From: an uncultured Clostridia bacterium
GTDB taxonomy: Bacteria > Bacillota > Clostridia > Christensenellales > Aristaeellaceae
Direction of reading: 5' to 3'
Assembly (NCBI GenBank): GCA_934647305.1
Contig: CAKUFI010000013.1
Coordinates: forward strand, 1-46,768
DNA: 46,768 nt
Positions 32,541 to 40,850 of the stretch are shown here, piece after piece. Both the position numbers and the translations under genes were made by a program. Below the pieces are notes generated by a model. That model made no database searches. It was given only the letters and a program-made list of their open reading frames with translations, and had not been told where the DNA came from. Numbering within the stretch: position 1 is the stretch's first letter; each line of letters starts with the position of its first letter.

Positions 32541-32625
32541 CCAAACGGACAGGAAATACCGTTATTTCCCGCTTGATGCAGGATTTTCACGCCCCGCGCG
32601 TAACCTGAAAATGCTTTTTCACGCC
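32531..32625. promoter_or_regulatory. Operator-rich control region between the AraC sensor and sugar importer genes
   Basis: Two perfect dyads, CCGTTT-gccacc-AAACGG (32531-32548) and GGAAATA-ccgt-TATTTCC (32552-32569), are followed by direct repeats TTTTCACGCC at 32584-32593 and 32616-32625, spaced 32 bp (about three helical turns). The direct repeats fit AraC-type binding in front of a plus-strand promoter with no good -35. Confidence 0.45.
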
Positions 32626-32718
32626 GCAAAGCGATTCCTCCACTTGAAAAACGCGGCGCTTCAGTGGAAAATGTAAATGCGTTCGAAAGAACCAAATACA
32701 TTCACAGGAGGTACCCAC

Positions 32719-34380
32719 ATGAAACGAACCCTCGCACTGCTCTGCGCGCTGATGCTTCTGCTGACGTCAGCCGCCTCCGCCCTGACCCTCAGCGAACCGG
32801 GCACGCTGCCCCTGGTGACCGAGGAAGCGACGATCACCATCGGCCTGCCCATGCAGCCGGACTGCACCGACTACTATGACAACGAATTCACGCACATGGT
32901 ACAGGAAAAGACCGGCGTGGCCCTGAGCTTCGACCTGCTGCCCTCCGACAGCAGCGAGGCCAAGCAGAAGATCTCGCTGATGATCTCGGCGAATCAGAAG
33001 CTGCCTGACATCCTGAACGTGGGCCTGTCCGATTCCGAGGTCAACGCCTACGGCGCGGCGGGCGTGTTTGTGCCGCTGAACGACTACCTGGAGAATGAGG
33101 CCGTGTTCTTCCACGAGGCCTGCGACAAGTGGCTCACCGAGCAGGAGTACGCCAACCTGATGAGCTACGGCAAGGCGCTCGACGGCAACATCTACGGCAT
33201 GCCGTCCTACTCGACCACCATCGACAGCGCCTCCGCGCTGGGCATGTGGATCAACAAGAACTGGCTGGACAAGCTGGCCCTTGAGGTGCCCAAGACCACC
33301 GAGGACCTCTACAACGTGCTCGTGGCCTTCCGCGATCAGGATCCCAACGGCAACGGCCTGAAGGACGAGATTCCGCTGGTCGGCGCGACCGGCTGGGTGG
33401 GCAACGTGGTACAGGAGCTGCTCAACTCCTACCTGTACTACTGCTACACCGGCGCGTACGGCTATCAGCTCAACGCCCAGGACGGCCAGCTGATCGCGCC
33501 CTTTGCGCAGGACGCCTTCCGCGAGGGCATCCAGTACGTCGCGAAGCTGTACGCCGAGGGACTGATCTCCCCGCTCAGCTTTACCCAGTCCACCGCCGAG
33601 CTGCGCGCCATCATGACCGCGCCCAATGACGAAGCGACCCTGGTCGGCGCGTTCGTCTCGCATCCCAGCCCGGTCTTCGGCTCGACCGGCGACGTGGAGC
33701 GCGTGAAGGAGTACATTGCGCTGCCCGCGATGATCGGCCCGGAGGGCGTGGCCTACACCGCGCATGAGGCCAGCCTGCCCACGTACAGCCTGTTTATCAC
33801 GAAGGACTGCGCTGAGCCCGAGCTGGCTTTCCGCCTGCTGGACGCGCTGCGTGAGGAAACGCTTAACCTGAGCTCCCGTTTCGGCCAGGAAGGCAAGGAC
33901 TGGTACTACACCACCGAGGGCAACATTCCGGTCAAAATGGAGGGATATTCCGCCCAGTTCGGCAAGCTGACCGAGCGTCCCGATCCCTGGTCCAGCGCCA
34001 ACAACATCATCTGGGGCACGACGGCGTTTTCCTTCCTGCCCAACAAGCTGATGGGCAGCATGACCATCCCCGAGTGGCCCAGCGAGCTGCGCGCCTATCA
34101 GATGCAGACCCTGTGGTATGATTCTGTGCCCCTGCGCAGCGGCAAGTGCCCCGAGGAGCGCCCGCTCAAGATCCTGCTTAACGATGAGGAAACCGACCGC
34201 ATCGCCGAGATCCGCAACAGCATCCAGACCTATGTCGACGACTCGACCACCCGCTTCGTGACCGGCGATCTGTCCGCTGAGAAGGACTGGGATTCCTATC
34301 TGAGTACGCTTCAGTCGATCGGCCTTGAGGAGTACATGAGCACCCTTCAGACGGCCTACGACCGCATGAACGGCAAATAA
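32719..34380 (+). CDS. Extracellular solute-binding protein, LplA/YtcQ type (carbohydrate ABC importer)
   Basis: A 553-residue binding protein of the family 1 subgroup used with YteP/YtcP permeases. The signal peptide MKRTLALLCALMLLLTSAASAL has an ASA-L type cleavage site and no lipobox cysteine, although most Bacillota homologues are lipoproteins. Family marks include ADx-type DILNVGLSDSE, KALDGNIYGMPSY, and GMWINKNWLDKLALEVPKTTEDLYNVLVAFRDQDPNGNG. The ATG at 32719 follows AGGAGGTACC. It delivers an oligosaccharide to the two permeases downstream, and a strong hairpin after it likely raises its level over them. Confidence 0.92.
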   Translation: MKRTLALLCALMLLLTSAASALTLSEPGTLPLVTEEATITIGLPMQPDCTDYYDNEFTHMVQEKTGVALSFDLLPSDSSEAKQKISLMISANQKLPDILNVGLSDSEVNAYGAAGVFVPLNDYLENEAVFFHEACDKWLTEQEYANLMSYGKALDGNIYGMPSYSTTIDSASALGMWINKNWLDKLALEVPKTTEDLYNVLVAFRDQDPNGNGLKDEIPLVGATGWVGNVVQELLNSYLYYCYTGAYGYQLNAQDGQLIAPFAQDAFREGIQYVAKLYAEGLISPLSFTQSTAELRAIMTAPNDEATLVGAFVSHPSPVFGSTGDVERVKEYIALPAMIGPEGVAYTAHEASLPTYSLFITKDCAEPELAFRLLDALREETLNLSSRFGQEGKDWYYTTEGNIPVKMEGYSAQFGKLTERPDPWSSANNIIWGTTAFSFLPNKLMGSMTIPEWPSELRAYQMQTLWYDSVPLRSGKCPEERPLKILLNDEETDRIAEIRNSIQTYVDDSTTRFVTGDLSAEKDWDSYLSTLQSIGLEEYMSTLQTAYDRMNGK

Positions 34381-34384
34381 ACCG

Positions 34385-34420
34385 GAAAGGGGGATTGCCG
34401 GCCTCGGCGATCCCCCTTTC
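34385..34420 (+). other. Intercistronic stabilising hairpin
   Basis: GAAAGGGGGAT (34385-34395) and ATCCCCCTTTC (34410-34420) are perfect 11-bp complements with an inner GCCG-gcct-CGGC. No T-tract. Typical after a binding-protein gene. Confidence 0.7.
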
Positions 34421-34467
34421 TAATGCGAAGTACTGCGCCGGATGGGGCGCGTGAAGGAGCGGTTCCG

Positions 34468-35394
34468 ATGAATCGAAAGTGGTTTCTTCGCCTGGGCAGG
34501 CGCTGGCAGCTGATGCTGTTCTTCCTGCCCTCGCTGATTTATTTGCTGGTCTTCTGCTACTACCCGATGGCGGGCGTGCAGATCGCCTTTCGGGACTACA
34601 ACCCGGCCGGCGGCATATTTCACAGTCCCTGGGTGGGGCTGAAACACTTCAGGCGCTTTTTTCAGTCCTTTCAGTTTGCACGCGTGCTGGGCAACACGCT
34701 GAAGATCTCGTTTTACAGCCTGCTGGTCAGTTTTCCGCTGACCCTCGCGGCTGCGCTGGCCATCAACCTGGTTCGCTCGGCGCGCTGGAAAAAGGCGGTA
34801 CAGACCGTGACCTACATGCCGCACTTTATCTCCACCGTGGTGCTGGTCGGCATGCTGACCCAGCTGCTCAATCCGGTCATCGGCCTGTACGGCAACCTCT
34901 ACCGCCTGCTGGGCGGCGAGGGCTACCCGCCGGACATACTGGGCAAAAGCGGCGCGTTCGTACACCTGTACACCTGGTCGGGCGTCTGGCAGAACCTGGG
35001 CTGGAGCACGATCATCTACCTGGCCTGCCTGGCGGGCGTGGATCCGGAGCTGCACGAGGCGGCGCAGATCGACGGCGCGACGCGCCTTCGCCGGGTGATA
35101 CACATCGACTTTCCGGCGCTGCTGCCCACCGCGTCGATCATGCTGATCATGGGCGCGGGCAGCATCATGAACGTGGGCTTCGAGAAGGCGTACCTGATGC
35201 AAAACAGCGTCAACCTGAGCGCCTCAGAGATCATCGCGACCTATGTCTATAAGGTCGGCATGTCCGGCGGCTTTACGCAGTTTTCCTACGCCTCGGCCAT
35301 CGGCCTGTTCAATTCGCTGATCAACTGCGCGATGCTGGTGCTGTTCAACGGGCTTTCCCGGCGCTTTGGCCAGGACGGCGGCAGTCTGTTCTAG
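34468..35394 (+). CDS. Carbohydrate ABC transporter permease, LplB/YteP type
   Basis: A 308-residue permease with six membrane helices. The conserved opening FFLPSLIYLLVFCYYPMAGVQIAFRDYNPAGGIFHSPWVGL and the EAA loop HEAAQIDGATRLRRVIHIDFPALLP identify the YteP group. It forms the channel with the permease at 35404. The ATG at 34468 follows GAAGGAG; upstream codons overlap the intercistronic hairpin. The operon encodes no ATPase, as is usual for this group, which shares an MsmX-type ATPase encoded elsewhere. Confidence 0.93.
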   Translation: MNRKWFLRLGRRWQLMLFFLPSLIYLLVFCYYPMAGVQIAFRDYNPAGGIFHSPWVGLKHFRRFFQSFQFARVLGNTLKISFYSLLVSFPLTLAAALAINLVRSARWKKAVQTVTYMPHFISTVVLVGMLTQLLNPVIGLYGNLYRLLGGEGYPPDILGKSGAFVHLYTWSGVWQNLGWSTIIYLACLAGVDPELHEAAQIDGATRLRRVIHIDFPALLPTASIMLIMGAGSIMNVGFEKAYLMQNSVNLSASEIIATYVYKVGMSGGFTQFSYASAIGLFNSLINCAMLVLFNGLSRRFGQDGGSLF

Positions 35395-35403
35395 GAGGAA
35401 GCT

Positions 35404-36312
35404 ATGAAACACAAACAAACCGGGCGGAGAATTAAAGATTGCGCGAGCGATCGGGCGCTGTACGGCGTGGTCAACGCGCTGCTGGCGCTGATGATGCTCC
35501 TGGTCGCCTATCCGCTCCTCAATATCCTGTCCTCGTCGTTTTCCTCGCCGCGCGCGGTGTCCACGGGGCGCGTGGTGCTGCTGCCGGTCGAATTCAGCCT
35601 GCTGGGCTATCAGACGGTCTTTGCGCACCGGTTGATCGGCATTGCCTACCGCAACACGATCTTCTACAGCCTGGCCGGCACGCTGATCAACCTGACGATG
35701 GTGCTGACCTGCGCCTACCCGCTTTCCAGGCGGGATTTCCCGCTGCGCAGTCCGCTGATGATTGCCTGCCTGATCACGATGTACTTCAGCGGCGGACTGA
35801 TCCCCAGCTATATCCTGATGGTGCAGCTGGGGCTGATCAACAACGTCTGGGCGATGCTGCTGCCGGGCGCGCTGTCGGTGTACAATATGATCCTGACCCG
35901 GACGTACATCCTGTCGAACGTGCCGGTGGAGCTGCTCGAGGCCTCACAGATCGACGGCTGCTCGGACGCGCGCTACTTTACCGCTGTGCTGTTGCCGCTG
36001 TGCAAGCCGATTATCGCGGTCGTGGCGCTTTATTCGGTCGTGGGGCACTGGAACAGCTATTTCAACGCCCTGATTTACCTCAACGACCAGCGACTCTTTC
36101 CGCTGCAGCTGATTCTTCGCCAGATACTCATTTCCAGCGAAATCAACCCGTCCGACATGGGCGACATCGAGGGCGCCATCGCCAAGCAGGGTCTGAGCGA
36201 CCTGCTCAAGTACGCGCTGATCGTCGTGGCTACCGCGCCGATTCTGTGCGTGTACCCGTTTTTGCAGCGCTTCTTCGTCAAGGGCGTCATGATCGGCTCG
36301 GTCAAGGGATAA
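35404..36312 (+). CDS. Carbohydrate ABC transporter permease, LplC/YtcP type
   Basis: A 302-residue permease with six membrane helices. Family marks are LMMLLVAYPLLNILSSSFSSPRAV near the start and the EAA loop LEASQIDGCSDARYFTAVLLPLCKP. It ends FVKGVMIGSVKG, the usual YtcP tail. It starts 10 bp after the first permease with GGAGG in between. Together they import an oligosaccharide, perhaps one processed by the GH20-like enzyme encoded next. Confidence 0.94.
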   Translation: MKHKQTGRRIKDCASDRALYGVVNALLALMMLLVAYPLLNILSSSFSSPRAVSTGRVVLLPVEFSLLGYQTVFAHRLIGIAYRNTIFYSLAGTLINLTMVLTCAYPLSRRDFPLRSPLMIACLITMYFSGGLIPSYILMVQLGLINNVWAMLLPGALSVYNMILTRTYILSNVPVELLEASQIDGCSDARYFTAVLLPLCKPIIAVVALYSVVGHWNSYFNALIYLNDQRLFPLQLILRQILISSEINPSDMGDIEGAIAKQGLSDLLKYALIVVATAPILCVYPFLQRFFVKGVMIGSVKG

Positions 36313-36324
36313 GGAGGAATTGCC

Positions 36325-37803
36325 ATGTATTCACCGCTGCCCATTTTCCCTGCGCCGCGCGAGGCGCTGGACGCGCCCGGCCGGTTCGAGTTTTCGAGCC
36401 GCCTCGAGGCGCGCGTGCCCGCGGGCGAGCTGTCCGCCCTGACGCGCGAAGTGCTGGGCGAGATGTTCTTCATGCACTGCCAGACTGCCTGCACGCTGTC
36501 CTTCCGCGAGGACGCGGCCCTTCCCGCACACACCGCCGTGTTCGGCGCGCCTCTGCCCGAAACCGAGCGGCCGGAGGGGGAAGAGGGGTATCTGGTGCGC
36601 GTGACCCCCGAGGGGGTTCGCCTGACCGGCGGCAGCGCGCGCGGCCTGCTGTACGCCTTTTATACCTTCATGCAGTGCGTGTTTTATACCTGCCTGCGTG
36701 AGGGTGAGGAGCGCTTTTACTGCGAGTGCGGCTGCGTGCGCGACCATCCGGCAATCGGGCGGCGGGCGATACACCTGTGCCTGTTCCCGAAGTACCTGCC
36801 GCTGGTCAAAAAGGCGCTGCGCCTGAGCGCGTACCTCAAAATGAACTGCGTGATTTTCGAGTTCTGGGGCACGTATCCCTTCAAGGCCCTGCCCGAGCTG
36901 CACTGGGCCGATCACTCGATCGACCCGGAGGACACGCGCAGACTGATTGCCGAGGCGCGCGCGCTGGGCATGCAGGTCATTCCGATGTACAACCACTGGG
37001 GCCACGCGCCGATGAGCCGCGGCCGGGTGGGTAAGCACGTGGTGCTCGACCAGAACCCGCGCCACGCGCTGCTCTACGAGCCGGACGGCTGGACATGGTG
37101 CCTGAGTAACCCGGATACGCACAGGCTGCTCCGGTCGGTGCGCGAGGAGCTGATGGAGCTGTGCGGGGAGGGCGAGTACTTCCACCTGGGCTGCGACGAG
37201 GCCTCGCCGTTCGGCTCCTGTCCGCAGTGCCGCCGGCTGGACTTCCTGAAGTTCATCCCGGACTACCTCAATTCGCTCGCGAAGGAGCTGGAGGCGCAGG
37301 GCCGCCGCGCCATCGTCTGGGCCGACCAGTACCTGGAAAACGGGGCCTGGCCCGCGCCCACCTACGGCACCTCGACGAAGGACTATCCCACCAGCCGGAT
37401 GCTCGATTCGCTCGACCGGCGCATCATACTGGCCGACTGGCAGTACCGCATGGATCGCCCCGAGCTGCCCAGCAGCGAGTACTTTATGCGCGAGGGCTTC
37501 GACGTGTGGCCGGCCGCCTTTGACGACGCGCCCAACAACTTCGAGGTAGTCGCACAGGCCGCGGATCGCATCGGGGCCTATGGATATCTGGCCACCACAT
37601 GGAACCACCTGCCCGCGCTGCTTCAGCGCATGCCCGACCTCTGTGGGAGCGCCTGGTGCGGCCAGGCCTACCGCAGACACCCCGAGCAGGGCATCTTGGC
37701 ATATACGCTGCTGCGGCGCCTCCTGCCCAGGGCAGAGGGCTACTGCGAGGCCGGATACCTGCCCGAGGAGGTCGACGAGCGGGGCTATCGCGTGATCCTG
37801 TGA
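36325..37803 (+). CDS. Glycoside hydrolase family 20-like beta-N-acetylhexosaminidase
   Basis: A 492-residue enzyme. Residues about 1-140 form the GH20b-type domain (GSARGLLYAFYTFMQ); the TIM barrel follows with LKMNCVIFEF, MYNHWGHAP, and the catalytic pair D291-E292 in HLGCDEASP. In GH20 the E is the acid and the D positions the substrate N-acetyl group. No signal peptide is seen, so it acts on imported oligosaccharides in the cytoplasm. It is 12 bp downstream of the permease genes and in their operon. Cargo containing N-acetylhexosamine is therefore likely; the HLGC rather than HLGG is slightly unusual, so related activities are possible. Confidence 0.82.
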   Translation: MYSPLPIFPAPREALDAPGRFEFSSRLEARVPAGELSALTREVLGEMFFMHCQTACTLSFREDAALPAHTAVFGAPLPETERPEGEEGYLVRVTPEGVRLTGGSARGLLYAFYTFMQCVFYTCLREGEERFYCECGCVRDHPAIGRRAIHLCLFPKYLPLVKKALRLSAYLKMNCVIFEFWGTYPFKALPELHWADHSIDPEDTRRLIAEARALGMQVIPMYNHWGHAPMSRGRVGKHVVLDQNPRHALLYEPDGWTWCLSNPDTHRLLRSVREELMELCGEGEYFHLGCDEASPFGSCPQCRRLDFLKFIPDYLNSLAKELEAQGRRAIVWADQYLENGAWPAPTYGTSTKDYPTSRMLDSLDRRIILADWQYRMDRPELPSSEYFMREGFDVWPAAFDDAPNNFEVVAQAADRIGAYGYLATTWNHLPALLQRMPDLCGSAWCGQAYRRHPEQGILAYTLLRRLLPRAEGYCEAGYLPEEVDERGYRVIL

Positions 37804-37806
37804 GCA

Positions 37807-37820
37807 AATGTTCGAACATT
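37807..37820. promoter_or_regulatory. PurBox-like palindrome
   Basis: AATGTTCGAACATT is a perfect palindrome holding the CGAAC-ATT half of the B. subtilis PurBox consensus AWWWCCGAACWWT on both strands. It is about 150 bp before the pur start point, immediately after the GH20-like gene. Confidence 0.35.
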
Positions 37821-37901
37821 GACTGCATGAAAACGGAATAATGACTGAAATAAAGGCTTGCACCCGACAGTTTCCGAATGCACAACCGCGCATAATAAGA
37901 A

Positions 37902-37915
37902 AATGTTCGGAGATT
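37902..37915 (-). promoter_or_regulatory. PurBox-like site upstream of the purine operon
   Basis: The minus strand reads ATCTCCGAACATT, 12 of 13 matches to AWWWCCGAACWWT. It ends 14 bp before the -35 box. A weaker CCGAA on the plus strand (37874-37878) lies about 32 bp away in the opposite orientation, similar to the paired boxes of PurR-regulated promoters. Confidence 0.45.
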
Positions 37916-37928
37916 GCGAGCCTTTAAC

Positions 37929-37957
37929 TTGACAATCGACCCGCCTGATGGTACACT
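37929..37957 (+). promoter_or_regulatory. Purine operon promoter
   Basis: TTGACA (37929-37934), 17-bp spacer, TACACT (37952-37957). Start near 37965, just ahead of the ZTP riboswitch. Confidence 0.82.
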
Positions 37958-37982
37958 GTCACTGTACGAGAAAAATGAATAG

Positions 37983-38056
37983 GCCCTCCCGTAACTGACG
38001 GAATGCGTGTAACGCAAGGGAGCGGGAAGGGTGTAAAATGCCGACCGTCTGGGCAG
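37983..38056 (+). promoter_or_regulatory. ZTP (pfl) riboswitch
   Basis: The 5' half has CCCGTAACTGACGG, equivalent to the conserved UCGUGACUGGCGG-type element. Then come a variable hairpin GCGTGTAACGC and GGGAGCGGG; the 3' half GCCGACCGTCTGGGCA (38040-38055) matches the invariant CCGACCGCCUGGGCA element. ZTP/ZMP rises when formyl-THF is short, and binding would prevent the overlapping terminator and switch on the purine operon. Confidence 0.92.
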
Positions 38057-38101
38057 ATTGGGTTTGTTTACTGGAACAAAACTGGTCTGCCCGTTTGTTT
38101 T
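38051..38101 (+). terminator. ZTP riboswitch-controlled terminator
   Basis: GGGCAGA (38051-38057) pairs with TCTGCCC (38086-38092), followed by GTTTGTTTTT. The left arm overlaps the last conserved bases of the aptamer, so ligand binding and terminator formation exclude each other. Confidence 0.88.
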
Positions 38102-38123
38102 TCGGGCGAAAGGAGAGCAGGAC

Positions 38124-38618
38124 ATGAAGAAGGTTGCGGTCATCATGGGAAGTGCGAGCGATCTGCCGGTGGTGGAAAAGGCGATTGCGACGCTGAAGGA
38201 GTACGGCGTGCCGCATGAGGTGCACGTTTACTCGGCGCACAGGACGCCGGCGGAGGCGCGTTCGTTTGCCGAAAACGCGCAGGCGAACGGCTTCGGCGCG
38301 ATCATCGCGGCGGCGGGCAAGGCGGCGCATCTGGCCGGGGCGCTGGCCGCGGCGACGGTGCTGCCGGTGGTAGGCCTGCCGGTCAAATCCTCGAACCTGG
38401 ACGGCGTGGACGCGCTTTTGTCCACGGTGCAGATGCCCTCGGGCATCCCGGTGGCCACGGTGGCGATCGACGGCGCGGTGAACGCGGCGCTGCTGTGCAT
38501 CCAGATACTGGCTGTGAGCGAGCCGGAGCTGGCCGAAAAGCTGGCCGCCGCCCGCAAAAGGGCCGCGCAAAAGGTGCTTGAGGCCGACGCGGAGCTTTCC
38601 GCGCGATTCAATCAGTAA
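38124..38618 (+). CDS. purE: 5-(carboxyamino)imidazole ribonucleotide mutase (PurE)
   Basis: A 164-residue PurE, normal length. The N-terminal VIMGSASDLPVVEKA binds the substrate phosphate, followed by VYSAHRTPAEA, with the catalytic histidine in SAHRTP and AAAGKAAHLAGALAA. It moves the carboxyl group in the sixth step of purine synthesis (N5-CAIR to CAIR). No purK is adjacent in this operon, so the N5-CAIR source is elsewhere or a direct-CO2 use would be needed. The ATG at 38124 follows AAAGGAGAGCAGG. First gene of the operon. Confidence 0.96.
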   Translation: MKKVAVIMGSASDLPVVEKAIATLKEYGVPHEVHVYSAHRTPAEARSFAENAQANGFGAIIAAAGKAAHLAGALAAATVLPVVGLPVKSSNLDGVDALLSTVQMPSGIPVATVAIDGAVNAALLCIQILAVSEPELAEKLAAARKRAAQKVLEADAELSARFNQ

Positions 38619-38654
38619 ACAGCCGACAGACTAAATAAAAAGGAGAACGGAATC

Positions 38655-39371
38655 ATGAAAAAGTGCGAGCAGATGTATGAGGGCAAGGCCAAGAAAGTGT
38701 TTGCGACCGACAACGCCGATTACTGCATCGTCTCCTACAAGGACGACGCGACCGCCTTCAACGGCCTGAAGAAGGGCACGATCACCGGCAAGGGCGTGAT
38801 TAACAACCGCATGTCCAACTTCCTGATGAAGAAGCTGTCCGACGAGGCAGGAATTCCCACGCACTTTGTCGAAGAACTCTCCGAGCGCGACACGCTGGTC
38901 AAAAAGGTGAAGATCGTGCCGCTCGAGGTCATCGTCCGCAACATCGCGGCCGGCTCCTTCTCCAAGCGCTTCGGCGTGCCCGAGGGCACGAACCTCAACT
39001 GCCCGACGATCGAGTTCTGCTACAAGGACGACGCGCTGGGCGACCCGATGGTCAACGAATACCACATCCTGGCCTGCGGCTGGGCCACCCGCGAGGACGT
39101 GGACACGATCACCGACTACGCCTTCCGCGTGAATGACTACCTCAAGAAGTTCTTCCTGGAGCGCGGAGTGGAGCTGGTCGACTTCAAGCTGGAGTTCGGC
39201 AAGACGCCCGACGGAACCATCGTGCTGGCCGACGAAATCTCGCCCGACACCTGCCGCTTCTGGGACGCGAAGACCCATGAGAAGCTGGACAAGGATCGCT
39301 TCCGCCGTGACCTGGGCCACGTCGAGGACGCGTATCAGGAAATGATGAAGCGCGTGTTCGGCGAAAACTGA
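38655..39371 (+). CDS. purC: Phosphoribosylaminoimidazole-succinocarboxamide synthase (PurC)
   Basis: A 238-residue SAICAR synthetase, typical size. It opens with MYEGKAKKVFATDN (nucleotide-binding) and contains the family signatures LPLEVIVRNIAAGSFSKR and ADEISPDTCRFWD. It joins aspartate to CAIR using ATP in the cytoplasm. The ATG follows AAAGGAGAACGG, 36 bp after purE. Confidence 0.98.
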   Translation: MKKCEQMYEGKAKKVFATDNADYCIVSYKDDATAFNGLKKGTITGKGVINNRMSNFLMKKLSDEAGIPTHFVEELSERDTLVKKVKIVPLEVIVRNIAAGSFSKRFGVPEGTNLNCPTIEFCYKDDALGDPMVNEYHILACGWATREDVDTITDYAFRVNDYLKKFFLERGVELVDFKLEFGKTPDGTIVLADEISPDTCRFWDAKTHEKLDKDRFRRDLGHVEDAYQEMMKRVFGEN

Positions 39372-39386
39372 GGCGGGGGAAGGACG

Positions 39387-40832
39387 ATGGGCGGTTTTTT
39401 CGGCGCGGTATGCCGGCGCGACGCGATTGCGGACGTGTTCTTCGGCACCGACTATCATTCTCATCTGGGCACCCGGCGGGGCGGCATGGCGGCCTACGAT
39501 CCGGAAACCGGCCTGCAGCGGGAAATCCACAACATTGAGAACTCCCCGTTCCGCACCAAGTTTGAGCGGATCTTCGACGAAATGCACGGCTGCTCGGCGT
39601 TCGGCTGCATCAGCGACACCGACCCGCAGCCGCTGCTCATCCGCTCCAACCTGGGCACCTACGCCATCGGCACGGTGGGCGTGATTAACAATGCCGACCA
39701 GCTGATCGATCAGTACCTGACCTTCAGCGGCGGCCATTACGAGGCCATGACCGGCGGAAAAATCAACTCCACCGAGCTGGTGGCCACGATGATTAACCAG
39801 AAGAGCAGCTTTACCGAGGGCATCGCCTTTGCGCAGCACGTGATCGAGGGCACGGTTTCCATCCTCATCCTGCGCGACAACGGCCGCCTGATCGCCGCGC
39901 GCGACCGTCTGGGCCGCCTGCCGATGGTGGTGGGCAGGGGAGAGGACGGCTGGTGCGTGTCGTTTGAGTCCTTCGCCTGCCAGAAGCTGGGCTATGAGAT
40001 CGAGCGCGAGCTGGGCCCTGGCGAAATCGTGGAGATCACCGCGAACGGCTGCACGCAGCTGCACGCGCCGGGCGAGGAAATGCGCATCTGCTCGTTTTTG
40101 TGGACGTACTACGGCTATCCCACCTCGGTCTACGAGGGCGTGGACGTGGAGAGCATGCGCTACCGCAACGGCCGCATGATGGCGCGCCACGACGCGGAAA
40201 ACGGCCTGAGCGCCGAATCGCTCGACTACGTGGGCGGCATTCCGGATTCAGGCACGCCTCACGCCATCGGCTACGCCAACGAGAGCGGTGTGCCGTTCGC
40301 GCGCCCCTTCATCAAGTATACCCCCACCTGGCCGCGCAGCTTCATGCCCGCCCGCCAGGCTGAGCGCGACAGGGTGGCCAAGATGAAGCAGATCCCGGTA
40401 CACAGCCTGATTCAGGACAAGACGCTGCTGATGGTGGACGATTCCATCGTGCGCGGCACGCAGCTGCGCGAGACGGTCGAGTTCCTGTATGAGCACGGCG
40501 CCAGGGCGGTACATATGCGCTCGGCCTGCCCGCCGATCATGTACGGCTGCAAGTACCTGAACTTTTCCCGCGCCACCAGCGACATGGAGCTGATTACCCG
40601 GCGCACGATCATGGAGCTGGAGGGCGAGGAGGGCTTTAAACACCTGAAGGAGTACAGCGACGGCTCGACCGAGCGCGGCAAGGCCATGCGAAAGGCCATC
40701 TGCGACAAGTTCCACTTCGCCTCGCTGGAGTTTCAGTCGGTCGAGGGCCTGGTGGAGGCGATCGGCCTGGACAAATGCAGGCTGTGCACCTACTGCATGG
40801 ACGGCAGGGCGTGCGGCGAAAGCGACAACTGA
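39387..40832 (+). CDS. purF: Amidophosphoribosyltransferase (PurF) lacking the N-terminal nucleophile cysteine
   Basis: A 481-residue PurF-family protein. Residues 1-230 form the Ntn-type glutaminase fold (GTDYHSHLGTRRGGMAAYD, CISDTDPQPLLIRSNLGTYAI). The C-terminal half is the PRPP transferase with VDDSIVRGT (about 350-358). Normal PurF proteins have Cys directly after the initiator Met (MCGI); this one reads MGGFFGAVC, so the catalytic Cys1 is replaced by Gly and the nearest Cys is residue 9. The tail has four cysteines (464, 467, 470, 476), recalling the iron-sulfur ligands of B. subtilis PurF. It may use free ammonia or be a clostridial variant. Confidence 0.88.
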   Translation: MGGFFGAVCRRDAIADVFFGTDYHSHLGTRRGGMAAYDPETGLQREIHNIENSPFRTKFERIFDEMHGCSAFGCISDTDPQPLLIRSNLGTYAIGTVGVINNADQLIDQYLTFSGGHYEAMTGGKINSTELVATMINQKSSFTEGIAFAQHVIEGTVSILILRDNGRLIAARDRLGRLPMVVGRGEDGWCVSFESFACQKLGYEIERELGPGEIVEITANGCTQLHAPGEEMRICSFLWTYYGYPTSVYEGVDVESMRYRNGRMMARHDAENGLSAESLDYVGGIPDSGTPHAIGYANESGVPFARPFIKYTPTWPRSFMPARQAERDRVAKMKQIPVHSLIQDKTLLMVDDSIVRGTQLRETVEFLYEHGARAVHMRSACPPIMYGCKYLNFSRATSDMELITRRTIMELEGEEGFKHLKEYSDGSTERGKAMRKAICDKFHFASLEFQSVEGLVEAIGLDKCRLCTYCMDGRACGESDN

Positions 40833-40850
40833 GAAAGGCAGGACATACCG

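Noticed and set aside
36331..40190. Minus-strand frames (519-520 codons) opposite the GH20-like gene and opposite purC/purF
   Set aside because: Antisense shadows with no ribosome sites; the plus strand is a continuous operon.
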